From assembly GCA_963682025.1 (NCBI GenBank), contig OY821520.1:139714042-139778041 (forward strand): DNA of 64,000 bases, in the 5' to 3' direction. Origin of the DNA: Cordilura impudica. Taxonomy: Eukaryota > Arthropoda > Insecta > Diptera > Scathophagidae. The position numbers and the translations under genes are program-made. The notes under the pieces were generated by a model that did no database searches, had not been told where the DNA came from, and worked only from the letters and a program-made list of their open reading frames with translations. Shown piece by piece: positions 1-9,229 of the stretch (positions are counted from its first letter, which is position 1; each line of letters starts with the position of its first letter).

Positions 1-872
1 CTTGCGGTGTAAAGGATAGGATGGTGGATTCATTGTAAACTTTTTGATTTGGAATGGTCACTTCACTTATTATTTTTTTTAAAATATTTTTTTATCTGAA
101 ATTAGCACTTCACACTTTGAGCTCTTCACAACGACTTAAAGCATTCACAAAAACTTTTGCGTTATATACGGTCTACGAGAGGAGGTAATAAGAATGAAAT
201 GTAATTGCAATTCTACCTGCTGTGTCTTGTGGTGGCTTAAAAACCCACACAAGCAATTTTACGACCTGCAATTGTGTCACAGTGATACGTTCATTTTTTA
301 AAAGGGTTGAATAAAAAACCCACACAACTAAGTTTACGACATGCAAATGCATCACAGTGATGCCTTGGTCTTAAAAGGGTTGTAAAAACGCTAATTTCTA
401 ATAAATTTTTTTAATTTCTTTTCTATTACTAAGTTAAATTCATTTTTTCATTTACATGTGTTCTGACTAAATAAATTTCTAAAGAGAAAAATAAACTCCA
501 AAAAGAAAAAACATAGGCATTTCGCTGATTTTTTAATGTAAAGTGCCAAAACTGGCGATTTTTTGAAATGTTTATATGGGGAACCTCACAGGGGAGTTCC
601 AGGGGGTGTGCCACTGGCATGGGTGGGTCGGGCCTCCAAAGTTAGTGGGGGTCGGTCATACATTTGGACTCGATTGGAGCACTCTAAATGGGTCAAAGTG
701 GGATTTTTCAAAATTTGCCCCTACCCAAAAGTTCGACCCGAATTCTGGGACATCAGAATTCGTTTTAGAGCTATGGTTCCTTCGGCAAAGTTTCTTATTT
801 TGATCCCTAGAATACGATTTTCACTGAGCAATGGGCGATTTTTTTGCGTCCCCACAAATCGACCCGGCCTAA
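1..872. mobile_element. Right-end fragment of the TTAGG...CCTAA DNA transposon (copy 1)
   Basis: This stretch matches 46661-47516 almost throughout, in the same orientation, so it is the right portion of a second copy of the transposon at 43220-47516. It runs off the left edge of the window. Positions about 515-872 are the right terminal inverted repeat, ending in CCTAA at 872. A segment inside the repeat (about 700-750) differs from the other copy, which has a (CAGA)n tract there. The short open frames across it are not genes. High confidence in the homology; the 5' part lies outside the window. Confidence 0.85.
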
Positions 873-1445
873 TACATACATATATAGTACAGATACAGGA
901 GTATCACATGAAAACCGAAATCAATACCGAAACGACACAAAATCGAAAATAGGTGTGATTTTATTTCAAAAAATAAAATAAATAAAAATGTGATGGAAAA
1001 CGAAATTGTTGTATTTTTTTCTATTCATTTTTATATCAAATAGAATTTGCTTTACGGTTTGAAAAACATACGTTTTTCTTTAACCAATTTTTGAACGCGT
1101 TAATTAAAATTTAACTAAAATAAAGGTAAGTATAATGAATTTACGTTCTAAAATGTCTTACTCAAAATAATTTTTCAGGGAAAAACGTGTTAATCCACGA
1201 CAGGAAAAAGGACATTATAAGGAGGTTGGAAATTGCTTTTCAAAAAAATCGTGCTCAAATTAAAAAGAACCAAAATGATTTTTAAGTTTATTTTTATTTA
1301 TCAATAAAGTATTAAAAATAAATATTAAACAATATTAAAAGACAAACATTCAGCTATATTTTCCTGGATTCTACTGCTTCATTATTGAGAATACTTTCAG
1401 TTTCAACTTCGACAGGATTAGAATCTTTTATTATTGGATTATTAT
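873..1445. other. AT-rich stretch, nothing recognised
   Basis: No coding motif, RNA gene or known repeat end is visible. It is low-complexity AT-rich sequence between two mobile-element copies. Confidence 0.6.
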
Positions 1446-1615
1446 TAGTTAAAACCTCTTCAACAATAAAAACAAGTAAGAAAATTGTAGTCGGTCTATA
1501 CCGACTATACGAAACCCTATACCACGCGTTTAGTTAAAACCTCTTCAACAATAAAAACAAGTAAGAAAATTATAGTCGGTCTATACCGACTATACGAAAC
1601 CCTATACCACGCGTT
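1446..1615. repeat. 85-bp tandem duplication at a TATACCC element end
   Basis: An 85-bp unit occurs twice with one difference seen (G versus A in ATTRTAGTCGG). The unit contains about 25 bp of flanking DNA plus the first 60 bp of the TATACCC element, so the duplication happened after the element inserted. Confidence 0.9.
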
Positions 1616-2331
1616 TAGAAACCCTATCTCTTAGGCCCAACTAACTGCACATAGAAAATAAGCAAAAACCAAATTTGAGTGGGATTTTTAATATTTTTTT
1701 TGGGTGCAGATATGAAAAAGTTCATATCGGATGCTATATCTAGATAAGGACTAGGTCCAAAAATGGACCGATCCTGATCATGTTTGGTAAAGTATCTTGC
1801 ATTTTGCAAAAATATATACAAACAAAATTTGAGAAGAATCAGTGCAATATTTTTTTTTTTTTAACAGATTTAAGTGGAGATCGGGAAGCAGCTCTATATG
1901 GGGTCAAAGGGATCATTTTTGGACTACTCATTAATGAATGTAATGAACGCATACAAACCCAATTTGAGTAAGAGCTATATGACAATTTGGATCTTATGGC
2001 AATTTATGTTGATTTCGTATGGGTAATTTGTATGGGGGCTAGCTCTGAACATGGACCGATTCTCACCACTTTCAATAGCGTTGATCCCATGGCCGATAAA
2101 AGCTTATATGCCAAATTTCATCAAAATATATTCATATCTGCGACCTGCATTTTGATTACAAATTTTACATGGACACACAGACGGACGGACGGACATTGTT
2201 AAATCAACTCAGAAAGTGATTCTGATTCGATCGGTATAATTAAAGATGGGTCTAGGACAAATATTTTTGGTTGTTACAAACAGCAGCACAAAGTCATTAT
2301 ACCCAAACCACTTAGTGGTATAGGGTATAAA
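1557..2331 (+). repeat. TATACCC interspersed repeat, copy 1
   Basis: The copy begins ACAAGTAAGAAAATTATAG and ends GGTATAGGGTATAAA. The start is followed by a palindrome (TCGGTC...GACCGA) and by ATACCCTATACCA, which is complementary to the 3' end. Near the 3' end is a short (ACGG)n tract followed by a conserved block up to CAAAGTCATTATACCC. Internally the phrase AAATTTGA/AAATTTCA recurs at about 1671, 1825, 1961 and 2113, so the body is built of degenerate units of about 150 bp. It resembles fly elements that carry (GTCY)n microsatellites, such as the published mini-me class, but exact family membership is not established. No protein function is claimed. Confidence 0.85.
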
Positions 2332-2399
2332 AATAAACATTTCACACCATGTTCTATTATTAAGTCGATCTTTTTAGAATTTCATTTTCAATTTAAAAT

Positions 2400-2781
2400 C
2401 AATCGATTTGTTATACAGTTTTCTCACGATTTTGACAAAACGTATCTTATTTGAAATGTACTTCTTTTTAGCTCTTCACAAGATGTACAGATTTGCACCA
2501 TCTGGAACAATTTTTGAAGTAAAATGCATTTATATGTGGTACTAACACATACATAAAGTTATATAATGCTATGTGTGTATTTATTAAATTTGTTAATGTG
2601 TCCGTAAAAAAAATGAGTTTGTTATCTTCATTCACAATAATAATTGTATTGAATTGAAAAATTATTTTAGACATAAATCAATTTAAAAAGTGAATCAATT
2701 GTCTTATCAAATAATTTATTGAATGAAAAAATAAAATTTCCCAGAATTTACACTCGAATTTCGAGTTCTGGAATCTGCTAG
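2400..2781 (+). mobile_element. Non-autonomous Helitron, copy A (5' truncated)
   Basis: The 3' end shows the Helitron hallmark: a small palindrome (ACTCGAATTTCGAGT) followed by about 10 nt and CTAG at 2778-2781, then T. The body aligns with copies at 3927, 16842, 26108 and 43049. The 5' TC end is not visible here. Confidence 0.75.
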
Positions 2782-3926
2782 TATATATATAATATCCTAC
2801 ACCATTTATTGTCATGTTAGTGTGAAAATAAATTTTGAGCATTAAATTATTTATCTCGTACAAAAGTAATGCTCTGATCTAATGAAAATGGAAATTTAAA
2901 ATATAAAAAATCAAAATTAATGCTTGTTTCTAGATACTTTTCTTCTGTTACTAGGCACTATCACACAATTATACTATCGCTCTTCTACAGGAATTGTATC
3001 ATCTAAACAGCACTTTAAAAAAATAAATAAAACAATTCTGAGAAATATACTGTACCCGCATGTAAGTATGTCTGTTTGTAAATATTTTTTTTATAAAGAA
3101 AGTATCCTACAGCTACTTTTTGACTTTTTATTTGCCAAACGTTTCATTTTTTCCTTGTCATTTACAAATTTTCCATTATATGTCAAGCAAGTGTACAGAA
3201 AGATATAGCTAGATAAAAAGTTTTTCCTTGTAAAGTTACTAGACTGAAAAGAATTATTTGTCATTGTGAAAATAAGAGTTTAAACAACAACTATTTTAAA
3301 ACAATGTTAGATGTTAGCAAATATATACACTAGGTTAACAGGCCATTATAAAGACAACAATGGGCGGGTATTGTTTATTAAGACTATCTAATGTATTATG
3401 AATCATATAATTCGCTGAAGATGACATATGATTCGTAACATGTAAATAACTCAGCTATCAAAATTAATTTAGAAAAATATGTCAGACTCAAAAGTCTTTC
3501 ACAACAATAGAAAAACATATTATTTTGGTTTCAGTCTAGTTAAGTTTTCCGAAACCCATTTAAAATAGTTTTACAACGATTTTCACCAGGGGTTCTAAAG
3601 TTTACATTGTCTGCAAATTGATATTTAAACGACTGTTTGTGCATTCCATCTATGTCGACCAATATTTCCTACTCCTCCACAGAGACGTAGCATTATAATA
3701 AGTACACAACAAATAAATATAAATAAATTATTGAGCTAAAATTATTTACAATTTGAACGAAATTTCGCTTGATGGAATCAAATTTAACGGACAATTCATA
3801 TATGTAGGTTAAGTGGATTGTAGCACATGTATACATCATTAAAAATTTATGAAACGCAATTGCATCGCTATCGGATCCAATTGTGTACCTAAACTAACCG
3901 AAGATCAAAAACAACAGATAAATAAA
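2782..3926. other. AT-rich stretch, nothing recognised
   Basis: The longest open frame (2924-3208, 94 codons) is low-complexity and has no recognisable motif. I do not call it a gene. Confidence 0.55.
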
Positions 3927-4295
3927 TCTATAATATTAATAGGCTAGGCGATTTCTTGTGACCCATGTTTTGTTCTACCATTTTATCCCGATTTTGACCA
4001 AACGTATATTATTTGAAAGGTATTTCTTTTTAGTAGATTTGCAGATTTACAGATTTTTAAATTTTTTCCTTCATTTTGAGTAAATTGCATTTAAAGTTGC
4101 TACTAACACATACATACATAAAACTATACAATGCTATATGTGTGTTTATTAAATTTGTTAATGTGTTTGTAATAAAAATGAGTTTGTTTTTTGTGTTGAT
4201 TTATGAATTGACTATAATTGATTAGGTCTTTATTTAATGAAAAAATAAAGTTTCCTAGAATTTTCACTCGAATTTCGAGGGCTGGAATCTGCTAG
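3927..4295 (+). mobile_element. Non-autonomous Helitron, copy B (full length)
   Basis: It starts with TCTATAATATTAATAGG and ends with a palindrome around ACTCGAATTTCGAG, then CTAG at 4292-4295. It sits exactly between A (3926) and T (4296), the target expected for Helitrons. No coding capacity; 369 bp. Confidence 0.85.
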
Positions 4296-4304
4296 TAAAT
4301 TAAC

Positions 4305-4925
4305 AATAATCTAACTCATAAAAATAAAGTTTTTATAAAAGTTCTTTCTTTCCTTGTGCATATGAGTTTTGAATCTCTCCGTGACTTTGCGTGACTTTGC
4401 ATGACTATTTTGAAATTAATCTTAATCAAGTCTATGGACAAAGTTTCAGATCGATCGGATGAGGAGAAGTGAGGTTTTAATCATGACTATGCGTGACTAT
4501 GTCAAAGTTAATCTATTTTCTCAGCAAGTCTATCGACCCAGCTTCAGATCGATCGGATAACGGGAAACTGGTTTTAAGTCGCTCCGTGACTGAGCGTGAC
4601 TATGCGTGACTGTGCGTGACTATGTCGAAGTTAATCTTTCTTTACAGCAAATATATCGACCAAGTTTCAGATTGATTGGATGAGGAGAATCCGTTTTAAA
4701 TCTCTCCGTGACTGTGCGTGGCTACGTCAAAGTTTATCTTTTTTCTACAGCAAGTATATGGACCAAGTATCAGATCAATCGGCTGAGGGGAATTGACAGT
4801 TAGATCACTCCGTGACAGTGCGTGACTACCCCGAAGTTAATATGTAGACACAACAAGACTATGGGCCAAGTTTCAGATCAATTGGATAAGGAGGAATGGG
4901 ATTGCCCCACGACAGACTGACAGAG
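4305..4925 (+). repeat. CGTGACT minisatellite element
   Basis: About five degenerate units of roughly 105-125 bp start near 4374, 4480, 4582, 4704 and 4808. Each unit has CTCCGTGACTnTGCGTGACT, then an AAGTTAATCT stretch, then CCAAGTTTCAGATCGATCGGA. The short GCGTGACTATGC sub-repeat is itself expanded in places. A reverse-orientation relative with about two units lies at 14690-15005, and the flanks are shared too, so this is a dispersed element and not only a local satellite. Confidence 0.8.
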
Positions 4926-5017
4926 AGTATGAGTTAAAAGAAAGAGTTTAAAAATCATTTTCTATCGGATGTAATTGTGAAACAAAACTAATCTGGAATT
5001 AACACTATTAAAATTAA

Positions 5018-5834
5018 ACAAGTAAGAAAATTATAGTCGGTTTAGACCGACTATAAGATACCCTATACCATGGATTAGAGACCCTATATCTTCGGTCCAA
5101 CTAAGTGGATATAGAAAATAAGCATATATCAAATTTGAGTGTCGCTGTTATTAATTTTTTTTGGCTGCAGATATGAAAAAGTTCATATCGGGTTTATATG
5201 GAGACTAGCTAGAAAAATGGACCAATCCTGACCACATTTGGTAAAGTTACTTATATTTTGAAAAAATATATATAAACCAAAATTGAGAAAAATCTGTGCA
5301 ATATTTTTGTTTTTTGATAGATTTAGGTGAAAATCGGGAACCAGCTTTATATGGGGGCTATGACGAAGAATTGCCGTATGGGGCTTATTTTGCGTAACTG
5401 ATAAATGGGTGTAATAAGCACACACAAACCCAATTTGACCAGGATCTATATAATAATTTGGATCTTATGGCAATTTAAGTCGATTTAATAGGGGTCATTT
5501 GTGTGGGAGCAAAGTCTGAACATGGACCGAATTTCAGCAATTTCAATAGCGTTCATGCTATGGCCGATGAAGGCTTTTGTAGTAAATTTTGTTAAAATAT
5601 ATTTATATTTGCGACCTGTAGTTTGATTACAATGTTTATATGGACGCACAGACGGACGGACGGACGGACAGACAGACAGACCGTCAGACAGACGGACATC
5701 GCTAAATCGATGCAGAAAGTGATTCTGAGTCGATCGGTATAATAATAGATGGGTCTAGGTCAAATATTTTTGGTAGTTACAAACAGCAGCACAAAGTCAT
5801 TACAACCAAACCAGTATAGGTACAGGGTATAAAA
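5018..5834 (+). repeat. TATACCC interspersed repeat, copy 2
   Basis: Complete copy from ACAAGTAAGAAAATTATAG to GTACAGGGTATAAA, with the terminal palindrome TATAGTCGGTTTAGACCGACTATA and an expanded (GGAC)n/(AGAC)n tract at about 5650-5700. It is more diverged from the other copies, so probably older. Confidence 0.85.
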
Positions 5835-5899
5835 ACATCATTTATGCGTTTAGCACGAGTTTAGTGCCATACAGACGGACAGAGGAAATAAATAGATAA

Positions 5900-6236
5900 A
5901 GAAAGACCTCACAAAAATTTGTAAATTCTCTCAGAAATAGTACTCGAAATATGTGATATTGAGCATTTACTTTGTATGGGAGGTGCCACGCCTACTGATT
6001 CGATACCGCCCATTTTCAGCAAGGCTACTCATACTCATAATCTGTGTAATCACACAAAGTATCGTTACTCTCCCTTTTATCTTATTGAAGATATGGGATA
6101 TAGAAACTTCACTCTGTATAGTAGTTGACATGCTTTCTAATGCTATATCGCCCATTTTCTGCACTGGAACACATATTAATCACAGATGACCTCACACTAA
6201 TTTCCAAAGCTCTTCCTGTTAAATTGCTCGAGATAT
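5900..6236. repeat. CACGCC-type interspersed repeat, left part (split by mariner)
   Basis: The phrase TACTTTGTATGGGAGGTGCCACGCC followed by GATACCGCCCA matches 17216-17574, where it occurs twice. The remainder lies after the mariner insertion (6713-6900). I do not recognise the family; the tail with CAGCCGTTTAGGAGGATTTCAG at about 6832 is suggestive of a retroposon 3' end. Confidence 0.55.
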
Positions 6237-6237
6237 A

Positions 6238-6710
6238 CGAGGGTGGATCAGTAAGTTCGTGACTTTTGGAACTTCCCTCGTAGTTCCATATATGAAATGC
6301 AAGACTGCTCCCATCAAGTACCACCTGTTAATAGACTACTATAGAATTTTGAGCAAGTTTCGTCATTTACTTTGGGTTTAACAGCTGTTCAAAACATTCA
6401 ATCTCGTGTTTTTTTTTTTTAATGGAAAAAAGTGAATTTGGATTTCTCCGGATTTAGTGACTATTTCCTTTTTCCAAACCGAAAGAAATGGCTCGGTGGA
6501 AAGAGATTTAGCTCCAGCGATGAAATTATTGATCAAAAATTCCTATTTCATGGACCTCGAAAAAACCTATTTTTTGGAAGGGATACAAAAATTGGAGAAA
6601 CCTTGGATACACTTAGTATTGAGCTAAATGTTGAAAAATATATTTTTTTTTTTTGCAAAAAAAAATCCGCGTTTCATTCTAAAAGTCACGGAATTATTGA
6701 TCCGCCCTCG
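6238..6710 (+). mobile_element. Internally deleted mariner-family transposon
   Basis: Inverted repeats of about 32 bp (CGAGGGYGGATCARTAAKTYCGTGACTTTT, split here only by ambiguity) lie at 6238-6268 and 6680-6710, flanked by TA at 6236-6237 and 6711-6712, the mariner target duplication. At 473 bp it is far shorter than the usual 1.3 kb. It keeps only the C-terminal end of the transposase gene and cannot move by itself. Confidence 0.9.
6432..6627 (+). pseudogene. Mariner transposase C-terminal fragment
   Basis: The conceptual protein contains DYFLFPNRKKWLGGKRFSS, matching the conserved SDYFLFPNLKKWLGGKRF region just after the last catalytic Asp of mariner transposases. Near 6532 the match changes frame and continues as YFLEGIQKLEKPW before a stop. 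Most of the catalytic domain and the DNA-binding domain are missing, so this is a remnant with at least one frameshift. Confidence 0.85.
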
Positions 6711-6712
6711 TA

Positions 6713-6900
6713 TGATATCGAATAAATACTTGGTATGGGAGGTGCACGCCAACCGATCCTCTCAAGTTTTGAATCTAAACCATCTATGGGCTCATTCAAA
6801 CGCACACAATCAAATTCATAAAAATCAATGCAGCCGTTTAGGAGGATTTCAGTGACAAACACATGAACGGAAGAAATATATTTATATTCATATAAAGAAG
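6713..6900. repeat. CACGCC-type interspersed repeat, right part
   Basis: Resumes after the mariner with ATACTTGGTATGGGAGGTGCACGCC and ends in CAGCCGTTTAGGAGGATTTC and an AT-rich tail. Unclassified. Confidence 0.45.
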
Positions 6901-7128
6901 ATAACAAACATTAATAACTCTTTAAACAAAAAATATTTTAAATATACCATGTTTTAATATGGATTTAAAACGACCAAACCAAAAATAGTAAGGAGTACTT
7001 GTAATGCACACCACGTTTTCCAATTAAAATCTTTCAAACGTTGTCAGGAGAAATTATTTATTCTTTTTAATACATTTTTTTATATTTTTTATGTAGATAA
7101 TTATAATCTTATTTAACTAATTATAATC

Positions 7129-7602
7129 TTCTTTTTATACCCTATACCACTATGTGGTTTGGGTATAATGACTTTGTGCTGCTGTTTGTAACTACCAAAA
7201 ATATTTGATCTAGACCCATCTTTTATTATTCCGATCGAATCAGAATCACTATCTGAGTCGATTTAGCAATGTCCGTTCGTCTTTCCATCTGTATGTCAAA
7301 CTACAGGTCGCAATTAAGAATATATTTTGATGAAATTTGGTATACAAGCTTTTATCGGCCATAGGATGAATGTTGTTGAAATTGGTAACATTCGGTCCAT
7401 GTTCAGACCTAGTCCTTATAGAAATGACCCTTATGAAATCGACATAAATTGTTATAGGATCCAAATTATCATATAGATCTTGGTGAAATTGGGTTTGGGC
7501 AGGACAATTTTTAGTCGTAGGCCCCACATGCTTCCCGATCATCACTTGAATCTATCAAAACACAAAAATATTGCACAGATTTTTCTCGAATTTGGTTTGT
7601 AT
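7129..7602 (-). repeat. TATACCC interspersed repeat, copy 3, 3' part (split)
   Basis: Reverse copy beginning TATACCCTATACCACTATGTGG. It breaks off in the TTTGGTTTGTAT segment and resumes at about 8753 after the Penelope-like insertion. Confidence 0.85.
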
Positions 7603-8752
7603 CTAATAAATATTCAGAACCTATATTTCTGACGGGCTTCCAAGGTCATTTCAAGATTTAAATAAAAGATTATTTAATTTTTTTCTCCTACGTTTCGTTG
7701 GGATTTTCCAACTTCTTCAGGGATATTTTTATTAAATCTGGCAACGACAGAAACAAATGAATAAAACGACAACATTAAGTAACATCAACACAATATTTAA
7801 CATTAAATATAAGTAAACTTACGTGTAATCTTTTCTTTAAATTTCACATATTATTTTTTTATATAAACATTAGTGTAAATTAAATTATTAAAAATATGTA
7901 TAAATGTAAAAATAAATAAAAAATTTTTTAAGTATCACATATAAATATTGCTTGGTATCACAGTTGAACTATTACTAAATTAAAGCTAAGATATAATTTG
8001 CATTTGTGTTGTCTTTATCTTCTTTCCTGTTTATTGCAATATTTGTCTTTTGTTGTATTCTTAAACTTTCTATGGTGTATCGTTTGTTTTCTTTTTTCTC
8101 TTTGTTTAATATTTTGACTCCGTCTAGATCAGCATAGTGTCCACTCTCAATGCAATGTTGTGATAATGCTGTAGTGAGTTTACCCTTTTTTATATCTGTT
8201 TGATGTTCTGCTATTCTCGTATTTAAGCTTCGTTTTGTTGTCCCTATATAAATTCTACCACACGTTTCATCAGCTTTTCCCTCACATTTGATTTCATACA
8301 CTACGTTGCTTTGTTCTTGTTTTGGTATTTTGGTTTTTGTTTGTGTGAAAAGTGAAGTAATTGTTTTGTTGGGTTTATGTGCTAATATTATTTGTTCATC
8401 TTCTATTAAGTTTTTTAGTTGTTGGTTCTCTGTAAGTTTTGGTATATATGATACACTAAAGAATTTAGTGTTACCAGATGTATTTTTATCTTTATTTTCC
8501 CTTGATTTCTTATTTTTTATTTTATGTATTAGATTATTTATTATAGTTGTAGGATAGCTGTTTTTCATTAATATGTCTTTTATTTTAATTATATTTTTCG
8601 AAATAAATCTTTCATCGCTAAGTTTTAGAGCTGTTGTGATTAGGTTTGTTGCTGTGTTAATTTTCTGTTTTAGTGGTTGTGTGGAATGGTAATTAATTAA
8701 TCGACCAGAGGCTATATTTTTACTATACCAATCGGTTATTATTTCTATTTTT
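7603..8752 (-). mobile_element. Penelope-like retroelement, 5' truncated
   Basis: Inserted inside TATACCC copy 3. It has a coding remnant at 7975-8757 and a 3' untranslated stretch of about 370 bp. Boundaries are estimated from where the TATACCC sequence stops and restarts, so they are good to about 10 bp. Loss of the 5' portion is normal for these elements. Confidence 0.8.
7690..7722 (-). other. Hammerhead-ribozyme-like core in the Penelope-like 3' region
   Basis: On the minus strand the order is CTGAAGA, a 5-bp stem GTTGG/CCAAC, then GAAAC. This fits the hammerhead pattern CUGANGA - stem II - GAAA. Hammerhead motifs are known in Penelope-like elements. I cannot identify a convincing stem III or cleavage triplet, so it may be degenerate or only the conserved half. 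Confidence 0.35.
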
Positions 8753-8757
8753 TTATA
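7975..8757 (-). pseudogene. Penelope-like RT C-terminus plus GIY-YIG endonuclease
   Basis: The frame is open from 8757 to the stop at 7975, about 260 codons. The N-terminal part reads WYxKxIASGRLINYHS...PxxxKINTA, typical of the end of the Penelope-like reverse transcriptase. The C-terminal 100 residues hold VVYEIKC followed by GRIYIGTTKRSLNTRIAEHQ, the GIY-YIG-type endonuclease found only in this retroelement class, with a downstream ESGHYADLDGVKIL segment. The RT palm is missing through 5' truncation, so the product would not be a working enzyme. A full protein would place RT before the endonuclease. Confidence 0.85.
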
Positions 8758-8870
8758 ATATAAGTGACCTTACCAAATATGGTCAGGATCGGTCAATTTT
8801 TCGACCTAGTCCCCATATAAATATAGCACCCGATATGAACTTTTAAAACCTTTTTTTAATTTCTCTTTCT
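8753..8870 (-). repeat. TATACCC interspersed repeat, copy 3, 5' part
   Basis: Continues with ACCTTACCAAATATGGTCAGG and the CCCCATATAAATATAGCACCCG segment, then diverges. The terminal palindrome is missing. Confidence 0.75.
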
Positions 8871-9229
8871 GAATGTACAGTATGTCGAGAGTGTTGTGTC
8901 AAAATTTCAAGTAAGTCGGAGTAAATCTGATGATGGGGAATAATTGGAAAATCCCCGAAACAATTGTCAATTCAATCCTGAAAATTACCAACTTTTTTGA
9001 AAGCAGAACTCTATGAGTATGTGTTGGGAGAATATCCTAATAAAGAAAGTAGAGTAAACATAAGTACATGTTATTTAATTTATAATGGGGAAAATAAACG
9101 ACCTCGAACTAGAATAAATTATTTTTCATTGATTATAAATAATTTTAGAATCCAGAAAATAATGAAGAAATTATCTCGGAGATAACTGCCGAAGCTTCAG
9201 ACCAACCACTCCCTATATCGCAACCACAA

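Noticed and set aside
563..952. 129-codon open frame on the plus strand near the left edge
   Set aside because: It lies wholly over the transposon's terminal inverted repeat and its flank; the same frame reappears in the other copy only as repeat homology, and no domain is visible.
1987..2202. Open frame in TATACCC copy 1 as a real gene
   Set aside because: The C-terminal part is just translated microsatellite (THRRTDG), and the repeat is non-coding by all other signs; kept only as a low-interest test.
2924..3208. 94-codon open frame
   Set aside because: Low-complexity, Phe/Leu/Ile-rich translation of AT-rich DNA with no motif or conserved neighbour.
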